64,000 bases of DNA from an uncultured Lachnospiraceae bacterium (GCA_934293375.1 CAKQYS010000001.1:248001-312000); one strand, 5' to 3'. Shown: positions 7,895-17,809, numbered from the stretch's first letter. Numbers and translations are program-made. Notes: generated by a model from the letters alone, not told the origin.

Positions 7895-10192
7895 CTATCT
7901 AGGCACCTCAACCATAATATATGCCTCGATCTGATCCTCTTCTTTGATATCATTGTAGCCCTCAAACACAAGACCACATTCAAATCCGGATTTTACTTCC
8001 TTTACATCATCCTTAAAACGCTTCAAGGAAGCCAATGCACCTTCATGGATCATCTCGCCATCACGGTAAATTCTGACTGAGCAGTTACGCTGGATAACAC
8101 CATCTAATACATAAGAACCGGCAATCGTACCTACCTGGGACGCCTTATAAGTCTGACGCACCTCTGCATGACCGATCACTTTCTCTTCAAAGACCGGATC
8201 TAACATACCCTTCATTGCAGATTCAATATCCTCAATGGCATTATAGATAACCTTATACAGTCTCATATCAACCTTTTCACGCTCAGCAATTTCCTTTGCC
8301 TGTGCATCCGGCCGTACATTAAATCCGATAATGATCGCATTTGATGCTGAAGCCAGAATCACATCGGATTCGTTGATCGCACCAACGCCTGAATGGATTG
8401 CCTTCACAACTACTTCCTCGTTTGAAAGTTTTAAGAGACTATTCTTTACCGCTTCCACAGAACCCTGGACATCCGCCTTGATCACCAGATCAAGCTCTTT
8501 CACATTCCCTGCCTGGATCTGACTGAACAGATCATCCAATGACATCTTTGCCTTGGTGTCCGCTAACAGTTTCTCTTTGCCATATGCGATAAATGCTTCA
8601 GCCATAGAACGGGCTTCCTTCTCATTGGCAGTTGAAATACAGATCTCACCGGCACCCGGCACATTATTGAGTCCCAAAATCTCTACAGGCATAGAAGGTC
8701 CGGCTTCCTTAACCTTTCGGCCCTTGTCATCAATCATAGCACGCACGCGGCCGTATGCATTGCCGATCGCAACTGCATCACCGACATGCAGCGTACCCTT
8801 CTGCACAAGAATGGTAGCAACAGGACCGCGTCCTTTATCAAGCTCTGCCTCAATAACAATACCTCTTGCTCGCCGATTTGGATTCGCCTTAAACTCCAAC
8901 ACCTCCGCTGTCAGAAGAATCATATCGAGCAGATTATCGATACCTTCTTTTGTATGTGCAGATACCGGGCAGAAAACAGTAGAACCGCCCCAGTCCTCTG
9001 CTACCAGCTCATATTCCATCAATTCCTGTTTTACACGTTCAACATTAGCACTCTCTTTATCAATCTTATTGACTGCAACAATAATCTCGATACCTGCAGC
9101 TTTTGCATGATTGATTGCTTCCACTGTCTGTGGCATAACACCATCATCGGCAGCTACAACAAGAATTGCAATGTCTGTCGCCTGTGCACCACGCATACGC
9201 ATAGCTGTAAATGCCTCATGTCCCGGAGTATCCAGGAATGTAATCTGCTGCCCATTTACATCTACAGTATAAGCACCAATATGCTGGGTAATACCACCTG
9301 CTTCACCTGTCGTAACAGAAGTCTGACGGATCGCATCCAATAAAGAAGTTTTACCATGATCAACATGACCCATAACGCAGACAACCGGCGGCCGGCTTAC
9401 CATCAGGCTCTCATCCTCTTCTTCCTCTCGAAGCATTTCTTCGATCACATCTACCTTTTCTTCTTCATCAGCAATCACATTATATTCTAAAGCAATCTCT
9501 GCAGCTGCCTCAAAATCAAGATCAGAATTGATCGTTACAACCTTACCTGCAAGGAATAATTTCTTTACCAGCTGTGCTCCCGGAACCTTAAGCTTATCTG
9601 CCAGTTCGCCAACCGTGATCACTTCCGGAAGCTTGATTGTTTTGATCGTTGGTTCCTTTGGCTTTGCCGGCTCCTGCGGTTTTACCGCTTCGTTTTTATT
9701 TTTCTTGCCGGAGTTATTCTTCTTCAGGTTTGGGTTTACCCACTGGCTCTGCTTATGCTGTCCCTGATTTACATTATTGTTGTTATTATTTTTATTCTTG
9801 TTCTTCTTATTGTTTACGTTATGACCGCCATTACCATTATGATTCTGACTCTGGTTGGAGCCTGCATTCTGGTTCTTGTTTTTAGCATTCTGCTTGCTAT
9901 TCTGATTCTGACGATTGTCTGAATCCTGCTTCTTCTCAGGCTTCTTTTCAGACTTAGCTTCTACTTTCTTGTCATTTGAATTCTTTGTATCCGGTACAGC
10001 CTGCTTTTCCGGTTTTGATTCACTCTTCGACTCAGGCTTGGCAAGCTTTTTCTTCAGATCAGCTTCCTGTGCCTCATCAAGGCCACTGCTTGCAGACTTC
10101 AATTCATATCCATTTGCATTGGCAAAAGCCAATAAATCTTTACTTGCCATATTCAACTCTTTTGCTAATTCATGTACTCTTTTTTTCGCCAT
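7895..10192 (-). CDS. infB: Translation initiation factor IF-2
   Basis: GTPase that places initiator tRNA on the ribosome. 765 residues. An IF2_N helix bundle opens the protein (KRVHELAKELNMASKDLLAF). A long disordered linker rich in Lys, Asn and Gln follows at about residues 50-165, including short poly-Asn runs, then a second IF2_N motif (ITVGELADKLKVPGAQLVKKLF). The GTPase has GHVDHGKTSL (G1), DTPGHEAFTAMR (G3) and NKID (G4); domains II to IV complete it. The linker composition is highly variable in the family and is not itself a sign of transfer. SD GGAGG precedes the ATG. Confidence 0.98.
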   Translation of the reverse strand: MAKKRVHELAKELNMASKDLLAFANANGYELKSASSGLDEAQEADLKKKLAKPESKSESKPEKQAVPDTKNSNDKKVEAKSEKKPEKKQDSDNRQNQNSKQNAKNKNQNAGSNQSQNHNGNGGHNVNNKKNKNKNNNNNNVNQGQHKQSQWVNPNLKKNNSGKKNKNEAVKPQEPAKPKEPTIKTIKLPEVITVGELADKLKVPGAQLVKKLFLAGKVVTINSDLDFEAAAEIALEYNVIADEEEKVDVIEEMLREEEEDESLMVSRPPVVCVMGHVDHGKTSLLDAIRQTSVTTGEAGGITQHIGAYTVDVNGQQITFLDTPGHEAFTAMRMRGAQATDIAILVVAADDGVMPQTVEAINHAKAAGIEIIVAVNKIDKESANVERVKQELMEYELVAEDWGGSTVFCPVSAHTKEGIDNLLDMILLTAEVLEFKANPNRRARGIVIEAELDKGRGPVATILVQKGTLHVGDAVAIGNAYGRVRAMIDDKGRKVKEAGPSMPVEILGLNNVPGAGEICISTANEKEARSMAEAFIAYGKEKLLADTKAKMSLDDLFSQIQAGNVKELDLVIKADVQGSVEAVKNSLLKLSNEEVVVKAIHSGVGAINESDVILASASNAIIIGFNVRPDAQAKEIAEREKVDMRLYKVIYNAIEDIESAMKGMLDPVFEEKVIGHAEVRQTYKASQVGTIAGSYVLDGVIQRNCSVRIYRDGEMIHEGALASLKRFKDDVKEVKSGFECGLVFEGYNDIKEEDQIEAYIMVEVPR

Positions 10193-10207
10193 CTATATAC
10201 CTCCATA

Positions 10208-10516
10208 CTACTGGTACGTATCAATATGCTTCATAATCTGTGTGGCAAAATTAGGATCGGTAACCGCTACAGAAGCTCGAAATTCTTTTCCCATCGCCAT
10301 TCCAAGTTCGGATTTCGTACCAAAAATCCGATATGGAACATCGTAGTATGCACATTTGTCAGAAAATAACTTCTTTGTGTTATCTGAACTATCCGATGCG
10401 ACAATTACCAAACAAGCTTTCTGTTCTTTTACAGCCTTTTCTGTAGAAAATTCGCCGCTAACGATCTTTCTCGCTTTTGTCGCCAATCCTATCATACCAT
10501 ATACTCTATTATTCAA
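10208..10516 (-). CDS. ylxQ: L7Ae-family RNA-binding protein YlxQ
   Basis: Small kink-turn RNA-binding protein of the ribosomal L7Ae/L30e family, about 102 residues: IGLATKARKIVSGEFSTEKAV, then CLVIVASDSSDNTKKLF, ending with an AVTDPNFA segment. The most probable start is the TTG at 10516 (reads as M-NNRVYGMIGLATKARK), with GAGGAG about 10 bases upstream. A GTG at 10534 and an ATG at 10495 are alternatives. It overlaps the end of rnpM by 8 bases. Precise function in the cell is poorly known. Confidence 0.88.
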   Translation of the reverse strand: MNNRVYGMIGLATKARKIVSGEFSTEKAVKEQKACLVIVASDSSDNTKKLFSDKCAYYDVPYRIFGTKSELGMAMGKEFRASVAVTDPNFATQIMKHIDTYQ

Positions 10517-10775
10517 TGTTCTTAAGCTCCTCACTTAAACTCTCGTATACATCAGCAGGTATTTTCATCTTAAACGACCGCTCAAGACCTTTTGTGTCAA
10601 TCGCCTTTTTTAAGCATACCTGATCTTTGCAAATATATGCGCCACGTCCATTTTTTCTGCCTGTGGTATCCAGCACAAAGCTCTCATCCGGTTGATGTAC
10701 AACCCTGATCAGTTCCTTTTTGGCTTTCATAGTCCCACAGCCAATACATTTTCTAAGTGGAATCTTTTTCGGCAT
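10509..10775 (-). CDS. rnpM: YlxR-family RNase P modulator
   Basis: 88 residues of the YlxR (DUF448) family. The signature RKCIGCGTMKAKKELIRVV opens the protein, and GRKNGRGAYICKDQVCLKKA is the second conserved block. The family member in Bacillus binds RNase P and modulates it, so the RnpM name is used. ATG at 10775 with GAGGAG formed by the last codons of nusA, a typical coupled arrangement between nusA and ylxQ. Confidence 0.93.
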   Translation of the reverse strand: MPKKIPLRKCIGCGTMKAKKELIRVVHQPDESFVLDTTGRKNGRGAYICKDQVCLKKAIDTKGLERSFKMKIPADVYESLSEELKNIE

Positions 10776-10778
10776 AGA

Positions 10779-11897
10779 TTACTCCTCACTTACTGTATCA
10801 TCAAAAGCATCCATGTCATCACCCAGCTCGCTGATATCATCAAACACTTCTTCCAGTTCTTCGGCCTGAGACTCGCTCTTGATATCAACCTTATATCCTG
10901 TCAGTCTGGCCGCCAGACGGGCATTCTGTCCTTCCTTACCAATTGCAAGTGATAACTGCTGATCCGGCACAACCACTTTTGCACTTTTCTCATCCAGATC
11001 TACTACTACAGACACGACATCCGAAGGACTTAATGCATTCTTGATATAGACTGCCGGATCCGCATCCCATGTGATAATATCAATCTTCTCACCCTTTAAG
11101 TCATCTACGATCGTATTGACACGGGATCCATTGACACCAACACAGGCTCCTACCGGATCGACATTCTCATCATTCGAATACACCGCAATCTTTGTTCTGG
11201 AACCAGGCTCACGTGCAATACTCTTGATCTCTACCGTACCATCAGCAACCTCTGTGACTTCCTGTTCAAACAAACGCTTAACCAGATCCTTATGGGTCCT
11301 AGATACCAGGATTCTAGGTCCGCCTTTCTCCGGAGAGCTGACATCAACAATATACAGCTTGATTCTGTCATGTGGACGGAAATGCTCTGTCTTCACCTGT
11401 TCCTTCAATGTCAGGGTAGCCTCTGTCTTTTCGTCTAAACTCACACGGATATTGCCCTTCTCATCAATCCGTTGTACCACACCGGTCACAACATCCTTTT
11501 TCTTACATGCAAAATGCTTTAGAATTGCATTTTTCTCTTCTTCTTTGATCTTCTGCACGATCACGCTTCTTGCCTGCTGTGCAGCGATACGGCCAAAATT
11601 GTCCGGTGTAATCTCAATATTTACAATATCACCGATTTCGTATTTTGTATTGATCATCTTCGCTTGTTCCACGCTGATCTCCAGATTCATGTCTTCGACT
11701 TCTTCCACAACCGTCTTTTCCGCATAAAGAGAAATCTCGCCGGTTTCAGGATCCATATGTGCTTTAAAATTATCTGAATCGCCATAATCTTTCTTACAAG
11801 CCGTGATCAATGAATTCTCAATGGCCTCGATCAAGGTCTCCTTGCTGATATCTTTCTCCTTCTCAATTAAATTTAATGCATCAATTAACTCTGACAT
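10779..11897 (-). CDS. nusA: Transcription termination/antitermination factor NusA
   Basis: Binds RNA polymerase and nascent RNA, affecting pausing and termination. 372 residues, the Firmicutes length without the extra C-terminal acidic repeats of enteric NusA. Order: N-terminal RNAP-binding domain (starting MSELIDALNLIEKEKDISKE), S1 domain (GVVQRIDEKGNIRVSLDEKTEATL), then KH1 and KH2 (DPVGACVGVNGSRVNTIVDDL and QLSLAIGKEGQNARLAARLTG). An acidic tail ends the protein. AAGGAGG precedes the ATG at 11897. Confidence 0.97.
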   Translation of the reverse strand: MSELIDALNLIEKEKDISKETLIEAIENSLITACKKDYGDSDNFKAHMDPETGEISLYAEKTVVEEVEDMNLEISVEQAKMINTKYEIGDIVNIEITPDNFGRIAAQQARSVIVQKIKEEEKNAILKHFACKKKDVVTGVVQRIDEKGNIRVSLDEKTEATLTLKEQVKTEHFRPHDRIKLYIVDVSSPEKGGPRILVSRTHKDLVKRLFEQEVTEVADGTVEIKSIAREPGSRTKIAVYSNDENVDPVGACVGVNGSRVNTIVDDLKGEKIDIITWDADPAVYIKNALSPSDVVSVVVDLDEKSAKVVVPDQQLSLAIGKEGQNARLAARLTGYKVDIKSESQAEELEEVFDDISELGDDMDAFDDTVSEE

Positions 11898-11921
11898 TTT
11901 TATCCTCCTTAAATCATAGTC

Positions 11922-12383
11922 TTAAAAATCAAGTGCCAGTCTGATCAATGCAAGCTTATTCCTTGCAAATACTTTATCGCCGGCCTCTGTTTCAATCGTG
12001 ACAGTTTCTTCGTTGTACGCCTTTAATGTACCCGTAAACTCCTTTTCTCCATCTATCGCTTGATAGAGTTTTACATCGACATCCTTACCGATACTGCGTT
12101 TTAAATCTTTCTCTTTTTTAAGTGGTCTGCCAAGACCCGGTGAGCTGACTTCCAGGATATACGCATCTGCTATAAAATCTTCTTCATCCAGCTTCACTTC
12201 CAATGCTCTGCTGATCAGTACACAATCATCGATCGTAATACCACCTTCCTTATCTGCATATACCCGCAGATAATAATCCGATCCTTCCTTGACATATTCC
12301 ACATCCACGAGTTCAAAACCATTCTCGTCAATGATCGGAGTGACCAGCTCTTCGCATCGCCGTTCAATATCCGCCTTTTTCAA
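11922..12383 (-). CDS. rimP: Ribosome maturation factor RimP
   Basis: Needed for 30S subunit assembly. With a TTG start at 12383 the protein is 153 residues, the family norm, and begins M-KKADIERRCEELVTPI. AGGTGG lies 8 bases upstream of that TTG. Upstream in-frame starts exist (ATG at 12413, longer still to 12473), but they add residues not typical of the family and run through the leader hairpin. Conserved parts: FELVDVEYVKEGSDYYLRVYAD, GGITIDDCVLISRALE, and LEVSSPGLGRPLKKEKD. First gene of the rimP-nusA-infB operon. Confidence 0.9.
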   Translation of the reverse strand: MKKADIERRCEELVTPIIDENGFELVDVEYVKEGSDYYLRVYADKEGGITIDDCVLISRALEVKLDEEDFIADAYILEVSSPGLGRPLKKEKDLKRSIGKDVDVKLYQAIDGEKEFTGTLKAYNEETVTIETEAGDKVFARNKLALIRLALDF

Positions 12384-12423
12384 TTCACATACCACCTTTC
12401 CAAAAACTGCCATAACAATAATG

Positions 12424-12449
12424 AAAGAGTGGACATATGCCCACTCTTT
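12424..12449 (-). other. Leader hairpin of the rimP-nusA-infB operon
   Basis: A perfect 9-bp inverted repeat, AAAGAGTGG/CCACTCTTT with an 8-base loop, lies about 20 bases after the predicted start of transcription and 40 bases before rimP. The downstream stretch is only weakly U-rich, so it may be an attenuator, a protein-binding site or an mRNA-stabilising stem. NusA autoregulation is a possibility I infer, not something the sequence proves. Confidence 0.5.
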
Positions 12450-12473
12450 TGCCAAATCACTTATGCATAACAT

Positions 12474-12502
12474 ATAATATCATTTTGCATCACAAAATGC
12501 AA
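12474..12502 (-). promoter_or_regulatory. Predicted sigma-A promoter of the rimP operon
   Basis: On the minus strand: -35 TTGCAT (12497-12502), 17-bp spacer, -10 TATTAT (12474-12479). It lies between the rhomboid gene stop and rimP, giving a leader of about 85 bases. The spacer itself contains a 7-bp inverted repeat (CATTTTG/CAAAATG), which might be an operator. Confidence 0.65.
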
Positions 12503-12530
12503 GTATTATTTGAAGATTACTGTCAAAATT

Positions 12531-13142
12531 CTAATGCATTCCGGATGGATCTGCTGATATGCCTGATTGATCCTGATCATCCGGTATATTTCGGTTATAT
12601 AAAAACCCACAGCAACCGCCACATATACCACCGATCACATGTGTCAGCTGTGAAATATTATCCGTTGAAAAAACGCCATTGATCACTTCATTTCCAAGAT
12701 ATAATACCACCACTAAGATCATAGTCAAAGGAATCTGACCATGTCGGAAGCTGACCATGGAACTCAACACGATCATCATGAATACAACCCCACTGGCACC
12801 AAGCAATCCCGTCGAACAAAACAGTGTATTGATCATACCGGTTACAAACGCCGTCACTAGAATCATGGATAGTAGTCTTGCACTCCCGTATTTTTCTTCA
12901 AGAATCGGGCCGAGCAACAGAATATATAACATATTACTCACATAATGCTCCAGATTCGCATGGCCTAATACATGTCCAAACAGTCTGACATAAGTCAGTG
13001 GATCCAAAAAAGATGATCTGTATACGCAAAACAATAATTGTGTGCTGAGTCCATTTGTCGCATATCCTAATAATAATGACACAAGTGATATTGCCGCAAA
13101 TGTCAAAACCACAGGTGAATTATAAGTAATTCTCTTTAACAT
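12531..13142 (-). CDS. Rhomboid-family intramembrane serine protease
   Basis: 203 residues, about six hydrophobic helices. The catalytic serine sits in LLGASGVVFMM (GxSG) and the catalytic histidine in SQLTHVIGGICGG. The HANLEHYVSNMLYILLLGP segment matches the conserved HxxxN region of helix 2. It would cleave membrane-embedded substrates; the targets are unknown. The ATG at 13142 has AAGGGGGA, and the gene follows mutL by 11 bases, so it is probably the last gene of the miaB-mutS-mutL unit. Confidence 0.9.
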   Translation of the reverse strand: MLKRITYNSPVVLTFAAISLVSLLLGYATNGLSTQLLFCVYRSSFLDPLTYVRLFGHVLGHANLEHYVSNMLYILLLGPILEEKYGSARLLSMILVTAFVTGMINTLFCSTGLLGASGVVFMMIVLSSMVSFRHGQIPLTMILVVVLYLGNEVINGVFSTDNISQLTHVIGGICGGCCGFLYNRNIPDDQDQSGISADPSGMH

Positions 13143-13153
13143 GAAATTCCCCC

Positions 13154-15136
13154 TTATCTATCCTGAATCCGTTTGAATTTCTTCTCAATATCTGCTTTAC
13201 ACATGGATATGATCGTTGGTCTTCCATGTGGACAATTGTAAGGATTCTCCAGTGTCAAAAGTTCATCGATCAAAGCCTCAACCTCCTTGATTGAAAGCCG
13301 CATATTTCCCTTCACGGCCGCCTTACAGGCCATCATGGATAGCTTCACCACAAAAATTTCCTCTGATACTGCACTGCTTTCTTCTGACAGATCTGCGATC
13401 AGTGATGAAAATACATCATCTGCAGAAATTCCAAAGATATCATCCGGAACCGCACGGATCGCATATTCACTGCCGCCAAATGGCTCAATCTGGAAGCCCA
13501 TTTTCTCAAATACAGCCTCATTTTTGTGCAGTGCACTCTCCTCCGTCGGGGACAATGTCACAACCTTTGGCGGGTATAACTGCTGAGAATAAATTCCTGT
13601 CTCCATCAACTTCCGCATAAAATGTTCATACATAACTCTCTCATGTGCAGCATGCTGATCTATGATAAACAGCTGATTATCATATTCAATGAGCCAGTAT
13701 GTCTGAAACAGCTGACCAATAATGCGATGCTTTGGCCTGGCATATTCTGATAACATCTTATCTTCAAACATAGATGTCTGCTTTGGTTTTTCGTTTGTAG
13801 AAATTGTAAGATCAGGAATCTCCTGTGCTTTTTCTTTTGTTTCTTTCACAAGGTGTCCAGCAAGCTGCATTCTTTCATCCTTTAATACTCTGTCTGCAGC
13901 TGCACCTGTCTTCTCTTCGTTTACATGATATTTCACTGACACCTCTGCCACACCGGTCGTATCAGAGTGCTTTACCTCCGACGGATACAAAACCGGGGCT
14001 GCAGTCTTACCGACCGGTGTTTCCGATTTCTCATCATATGTTTTCTGCCGTCTCACCGTCTCAAACGGCTCTGCCTGCTTCGTATGACTCTCTTCTGTTT
14101 TCCTTGACAGACGATCTTCACTTGCAGGACCGGCTGACACTCTCGGGATCAATTCCTTTCTCAGTAGTGCCTCCCGGAGCACCCGGTAAATAAACTGATA
14201 TAACTTATCACTCTCCTGATATCGCATTTCCATCTTGGTCGGATGCACATTGATATCCAGAAGAGATGGTTCAAGCTCTAAAAGAATGGCAGTGAAGGGA
14301 AATTTATGTACCATGGAAAATGTACGGTATGCCTCTTCAATTGCTTTTGTGATAACTGCATTTTTCATGTATCGTCCATTGATAAAATAATTTTCAAACA
14401 AACGATTACCCCTGCTGATAAACGGTTTTCCGATGTACCCCTCCATCCGCATATGCGTGTCCTGAGCCGACACCTCCAAGAGATTGGCAGTAATATCTCT
14501 TCCATAAATCTGATAAACGACTTCTTTCAATCTCCCATTACCCGGAGTCGAGATCTTGTTTTTGCCATTTAAGATAAACTGCATGGCAACATTCGGCTTT
14601 GACATCGCAAGTCGCATCATCAGTTCCTGTACATAACCACCTTCGGTCATGGCTGATTTCATAAATTTTTTGCGAGCCGGCGTATTATAGAACAGATTCC
14701 TAACGATCAATGTTGTACCTTCCGGACATCCAATCTCTTCATATGTCTGCTCCACACCTCCGTGAATCTCATAACGGCATCCGGTTAAAGCCCCTTTGGT
14801 CTTCGTAATCATTTCCACCTGTGCTACAGCTGCGATACTCGCTAGTGCCTCACCACGAAATCCGAGCGAAGATACCGTCAGAAGATCCTCTGCTTTTCTG
14901 ATCTTACTGGTGGCATGCCGCAAAAATGCCTGCCTTACCTCATTTTTATCGATACCGATTCCATTATCTGTGATCCGGATGAGGGAAAGTCCGCCATCTT
15001 TGATTTCCACCGTGATCGCAGAAGCTCCGGAATCCATTGCATTCTCTACAAGCTCCTTGACAACTGAGGATGGTCGTTCGATCACTTCACCGGCAGCAAT
15101 CTGATTTATTGTATTCTGGTCTAATAGCTGGATCAT
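13154..15136 (-). CDS. mutL: DNA mismatch repair protein MutL
   Basis: 660 residues. N-terminal GHKL ATPase: ELVENAMDSGA, RITDNGIGI, SSLGFRGEALASIAAV and a VRNLFYNTPARKKFM block. A variable, low-conservation linker spans about residues 340-460. The C-terminal domain has the endonuclease motif DQHAAHERVMYE (DQHA-x2-E-x4-E), plus ACKAAVKG and CPHGRPT. MutL therefore probably nicks DNA itself, as in bacteria without MutH. Its ATG overlaps the mutS stop by 4 bases. Confidence 0.97.
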   Translation of the reverse strand: MIQLLDQNTINQIAAGEVIERPSSVVKELVENAMDSGASAITVEIKDGGLSLIRITDNGIGIDKNEVRQAFLRHATSKIRKAEDLLTVSSLGFRGEALASIAAVAQVEMITKTKGALTGCRYEIHGGVEQTYEEIGCPEGTTLIVRNLFYNTPARKKFMKSAMTEGGYVQELMMRLAMSKPNVAMQFILNGKNKISTPGNGRLKEVVYQIYGRDITANLLEVSAQDTHMRMEGYIGKPFISRGNRLFENYFINGRYMKNAVITKAIEEAYRTFSMVHKFPFTAILLELEPSLLDINVHPTKMEMRYQESDKLYQFIYRVLREALLRKELIPRVSAGPASEDRLSRKTEESHTKQAEPFETVRRQKTYDEKSETPVGKTAAPVLYPSEVKHSDTTGVAEVSVKYHVNEEKTGAAADRVLKDERMQLAGHLVKETKEKAQEIPDLTISTNEKPKQTSMFEDKMLSEYARPKHRIIGQLFQTYWLIEYDNQLFIIDQHAAHERVMYEHFMRKLMETGIYSQQLYPPKVVTLSPTEESALHKNEAVFEKMGFQIEPFGGSEYAIRAVPDDIFGISADDVFSSLIADLSEESSAVSEEIFVVKLSMMACKAAVKGNMRLSIKEVEALIDELLTLENPYNCPHGRPTIISMCKADIEKKFKRIQDR

Positions 15137-17793
15137 GATTGTAATTTCTCCTGTAATGTATTCAAATATACCAAAGCCTTCATTGGCGTCATATTGGTGA
15201 GATCAAGTGATTTCAGTTCTGCGATCAATTCACTCTCCGCCTGGCTGCCAAACATAGATAACTGTACATTTTCCTGCTTACGCTTATGAATTGCCTCCGG
15301 CTTGATTTTCTTTGTATGCTCTACAATATCTGATTCCGAAAGCTGTGCGGCAATCTGTCCGGCACGCGAAAGCACCTCGGCAGGTACACCTGCCAGCCTC
15401 GCCACCTGAATACCATAACTACGGTCTGCACCACCACGCACAATCTTTCGCAGAAAAATAATATTTTCCCCTTGTTCCTTCACTGATATACAATAATTAT
15501 TGACACTGTCAAGCTTGCCTTCCAATTCAGTCAGTTCATGATAATGTGTGGCAAATAATGTTTTGGCACCGAGTGTTCCACTGATATACTCCACAACCGC
15601 CCATGCGATCGATAATCCGTCAAAAGTGGAAGTTCCCCGTCCGATCTCATCTAAGATTAACAGACTGTTTGGGGTAGCATTCCGCAGGATATTTGCCACT
15701 TCACTCATCTCTACCATAAATGTACTCTGCCCGGAAGCCAGATCGTCAGATGCACCTACTCTGGTAAAGATTCTGTCAACAAGTCCGATCTTCGCTTCTC
15801 TCGCAGGTACAAACGATCCAATCTGTGCCATCAACACGATCAAGGCTGACTGCCGCATATAGGTCGACTTTCCGGCCATATTCGGTCCGGTAATGATCGC
15901 GATCCGCTGATCCGTCTGATCCAGATAAGTATCATTGCATACAAACAGATCATTGGTCAGCATTTTTTCAACAACCGGATGTCTACCGTCCTTAATATCG
16001 ATCAGACCGTCTTCATTGATCAAAGGTCTGATATAATGATTCTGTTCGCTCACCAGTGCCAGACTGCAGAATACATCCAGCTGTGCGATTGCCGCAGCTG
16101 TCTTCTGCACGCGTTCCAATTCTGCTGCCAGCTGCTCCCGAATCGAGATAAATGTATCATACTCGAGTGCACACAGTTTATCTTCTGCACCAAGGATCGT
16201 ATCCGCAAGATTATTTAGTTCCTCAGAGGTATACCTTTCTGCATTGGCAAGTGTCTGCTTTCTGATAAAATGCTCCGGCACAAGATCCTTATAGGAATTT
16301 GTAACCTCAAAATAATAACCAAACACCTTGTTATACTTAATACGCAGGTTCTTGATACCTGTCGCATCTTTCTCTTTCATTTCCAGATCTGCCAGCCATT
16401 GTTTACCATCTGTCTTGGCCTGTTTTAAGTGATCGATCTCTTCCAGATATCCATCCTTAATGATACCACCCTCTCTGATCAGAATCGGTGGTTCATCCTG
16501 AATCGAATGATCCAGCAGGTCAAAAACATCCTGAAGCGTATCCAGATTCTCATATATGGAATGCAGCAATCCTTGCGTATAAGGTTCCAGCAGATCCCTG
16601 ATATATGGCAGATATGTCAAAGAGCTCTTAAAAGCAATCAGATCACGGGGATTCGCAGTTCTAAGACTGATTCTTGTCATCAATCTCTCAAGGTCATATA
16701 CCGGGTTCAGATATTCCCGGATCTCCTCCCTTGTGATCATATCTGACAAAAGCTTCTCTACCGCATCCTGTCTCAACTCAATCTGTGACTTCTTCACCAA
16801 AGGTTGTTCTACATAGGATCTAAGCAGTCTGGCTCCCATAGCCGTCTTCGTCTTATCCAAGACCCACAGAAGGGAACCACGCTTTGTCTTGTCCCGAAGC
16901 GTTTCAACGAGTTCGAGATTCCGTCTTGTAGAGCTGTCGATCAACATATAATCATCCACAGAATAAATAGAAAGTGTCCGCATATGTTCCAGTGAATTTT
17001 TCTGTGTTTCATGCAGATATGTAAGCAGTGCACCGGATGCCACCGAAGCATATGGCAGATCTCTGATTCCCAATCCGTCCAGTGATGAAACCTTAAAATG
17101 CGATAATAATTGTTTGATCGTCATGGCATCATCATAATAATGCTGTTCTAATGATGTGATGGAGATATGGGCTCGTTCTCTCATATATGTAAAATCAAGA
17201 GGCAATGTAAATAAAGCTTCATTTCCTATGATCTCTGCCGGATGAAATTTAAAGATCTCATCCTTCAGCTTCTCACTATCTGACAGCTCACAGGTTGAAA
17301 ATTCACCGGTCGTGATATCCGCAACTGCCATACCGATAGCCGGTTGTATCCGTTTCATACCACGCGTACCGGAGAACGCATTGTCACCATACACATAGAT
17401 TGACATAATATAATTATTCTTTTTTTCATCCAGAATCTGATCAGACATATTCGTACCAGGTGTTACGATCCGGATCACCTCACGCTTTACAAGTCCCTTT
17501 GCAAGCTTTGGATCTTCAACCTGTTCACAGATCGCGACCTTATAACCGCGCTCAATGAGCTGGTTCAGATAGATATCACACGCATGATACGGGACACCAC
17601 ACATGGGTGCCCTTTCCTCCAATCCACAGTCCCTGCCCGTTAATGTCAATTCTAATTCTTTCGAGACCAGTTTGGCGTCTTCAAAAAACATTTCATAGAA
17701 ATCACCAAGCCGATAGAATAATATACAGTCCTTGTACTCTTCCTTTGTCTGTAAATACTGCTCCATCATCGGAGACAATTTGTCTTTTGCCAT
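15133..17793 (-). CDS. mutS: DNA mismatch repair protein MutS
   Basis: 886 residues, full length. The mismatch-reading loop is present as FYRLGDFYEMFFEDA near the N terminus. The C-terminal ATPase has ITGPNMAGKSTYMRQ (Walker A), the LILDEIGRGTSTFDG Walker B/signature region and FATHYHEL. It recognises mispairs and recruits MutL, encoded next door. AGGAGG precedes the ATG at 17793. It follows miaB by 16 bases. Confidence 0.98.
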   Translation of the reverse strand: MAKDKLSPMMEQYLQTKEEYKDCILFYRLGDFYEMFFEDAKLVSKELELTLTGRDCGLEERAPMCGVPYHACDIYLNQLIERGYKVAICEQVEDPKLAKGLVKREVIRIVTPGTNMSDQILDEKKNNYIMSIYVYGDNAFSGTRGMKRIQPAIGMAVADITTGEFSTCELSDSEKLKDEIFKFHPAEIIGNEALFTLPLDFTYMRERAHISITSLEQHYYDDAMTIKQLLSHFKVSSLDGLGIRDLPYASVASGALLTYLHETQKNSLEHMRTLSIYSVDDYMLIDSSTRRNLELVETLRDKTKRGSLLWVLDKTKTAMGARLLRSYVEQPLVKKSQIELRQDAVEKLLSDMITREEIREYLNPVYDLERLMTRISLRTANPRDLIAFKSSLTYLPYIRDLLEPYTQGLLHSIYENLDTLQDVFDLLDHSIQDEPPILIREGGIIKDGYLEEIDHLKQAKTDGKQWLADLEMKEKDATGIKNLRIKYNKVFGYYFEVTNSYKDLVPEHFIRKQTLANAERYTSEELNNLADTILGAEDKLCALEYDTFISIREQLAAELERVQKTAAAIAQLDVFCSLALVSEQNHYIRPLINEDGLIDIKDGRHPVVEKMLTNDLFVCNDTYLDQTDQRIAIITGPNMAGKSTYMRQSALIVLMAQIGSFVPAREAKIGLVDRIFTRVGASDDLASGQSTFMVEMSEVANILRNATPNSLLILDEIGRGTSTFDGLSIAWAVVEYISGTLGAKTLFATHYHELTELEGKLDSVNNYCISVKEQGENIIFLRKIVRGGADRSYGIQVARLAGVPAEVLSRAGQIAAQLSESDIVEHTKKIKPEAIHKRKQENVQLSMFGSQAESELIAELKSLDLTNMTPMKALVYLNTLQEKLQS

Positions 17794-17809
17794 GTCTTCC
17801 TCCTATGGT

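Noticed and set aside
9680..10040. Asn/Lys-rich low-complexity stretch as a sequencing artefact or insertion
   Set aside because: It is the variable linker between IF-2 N-terminal domains; the frame is intact.
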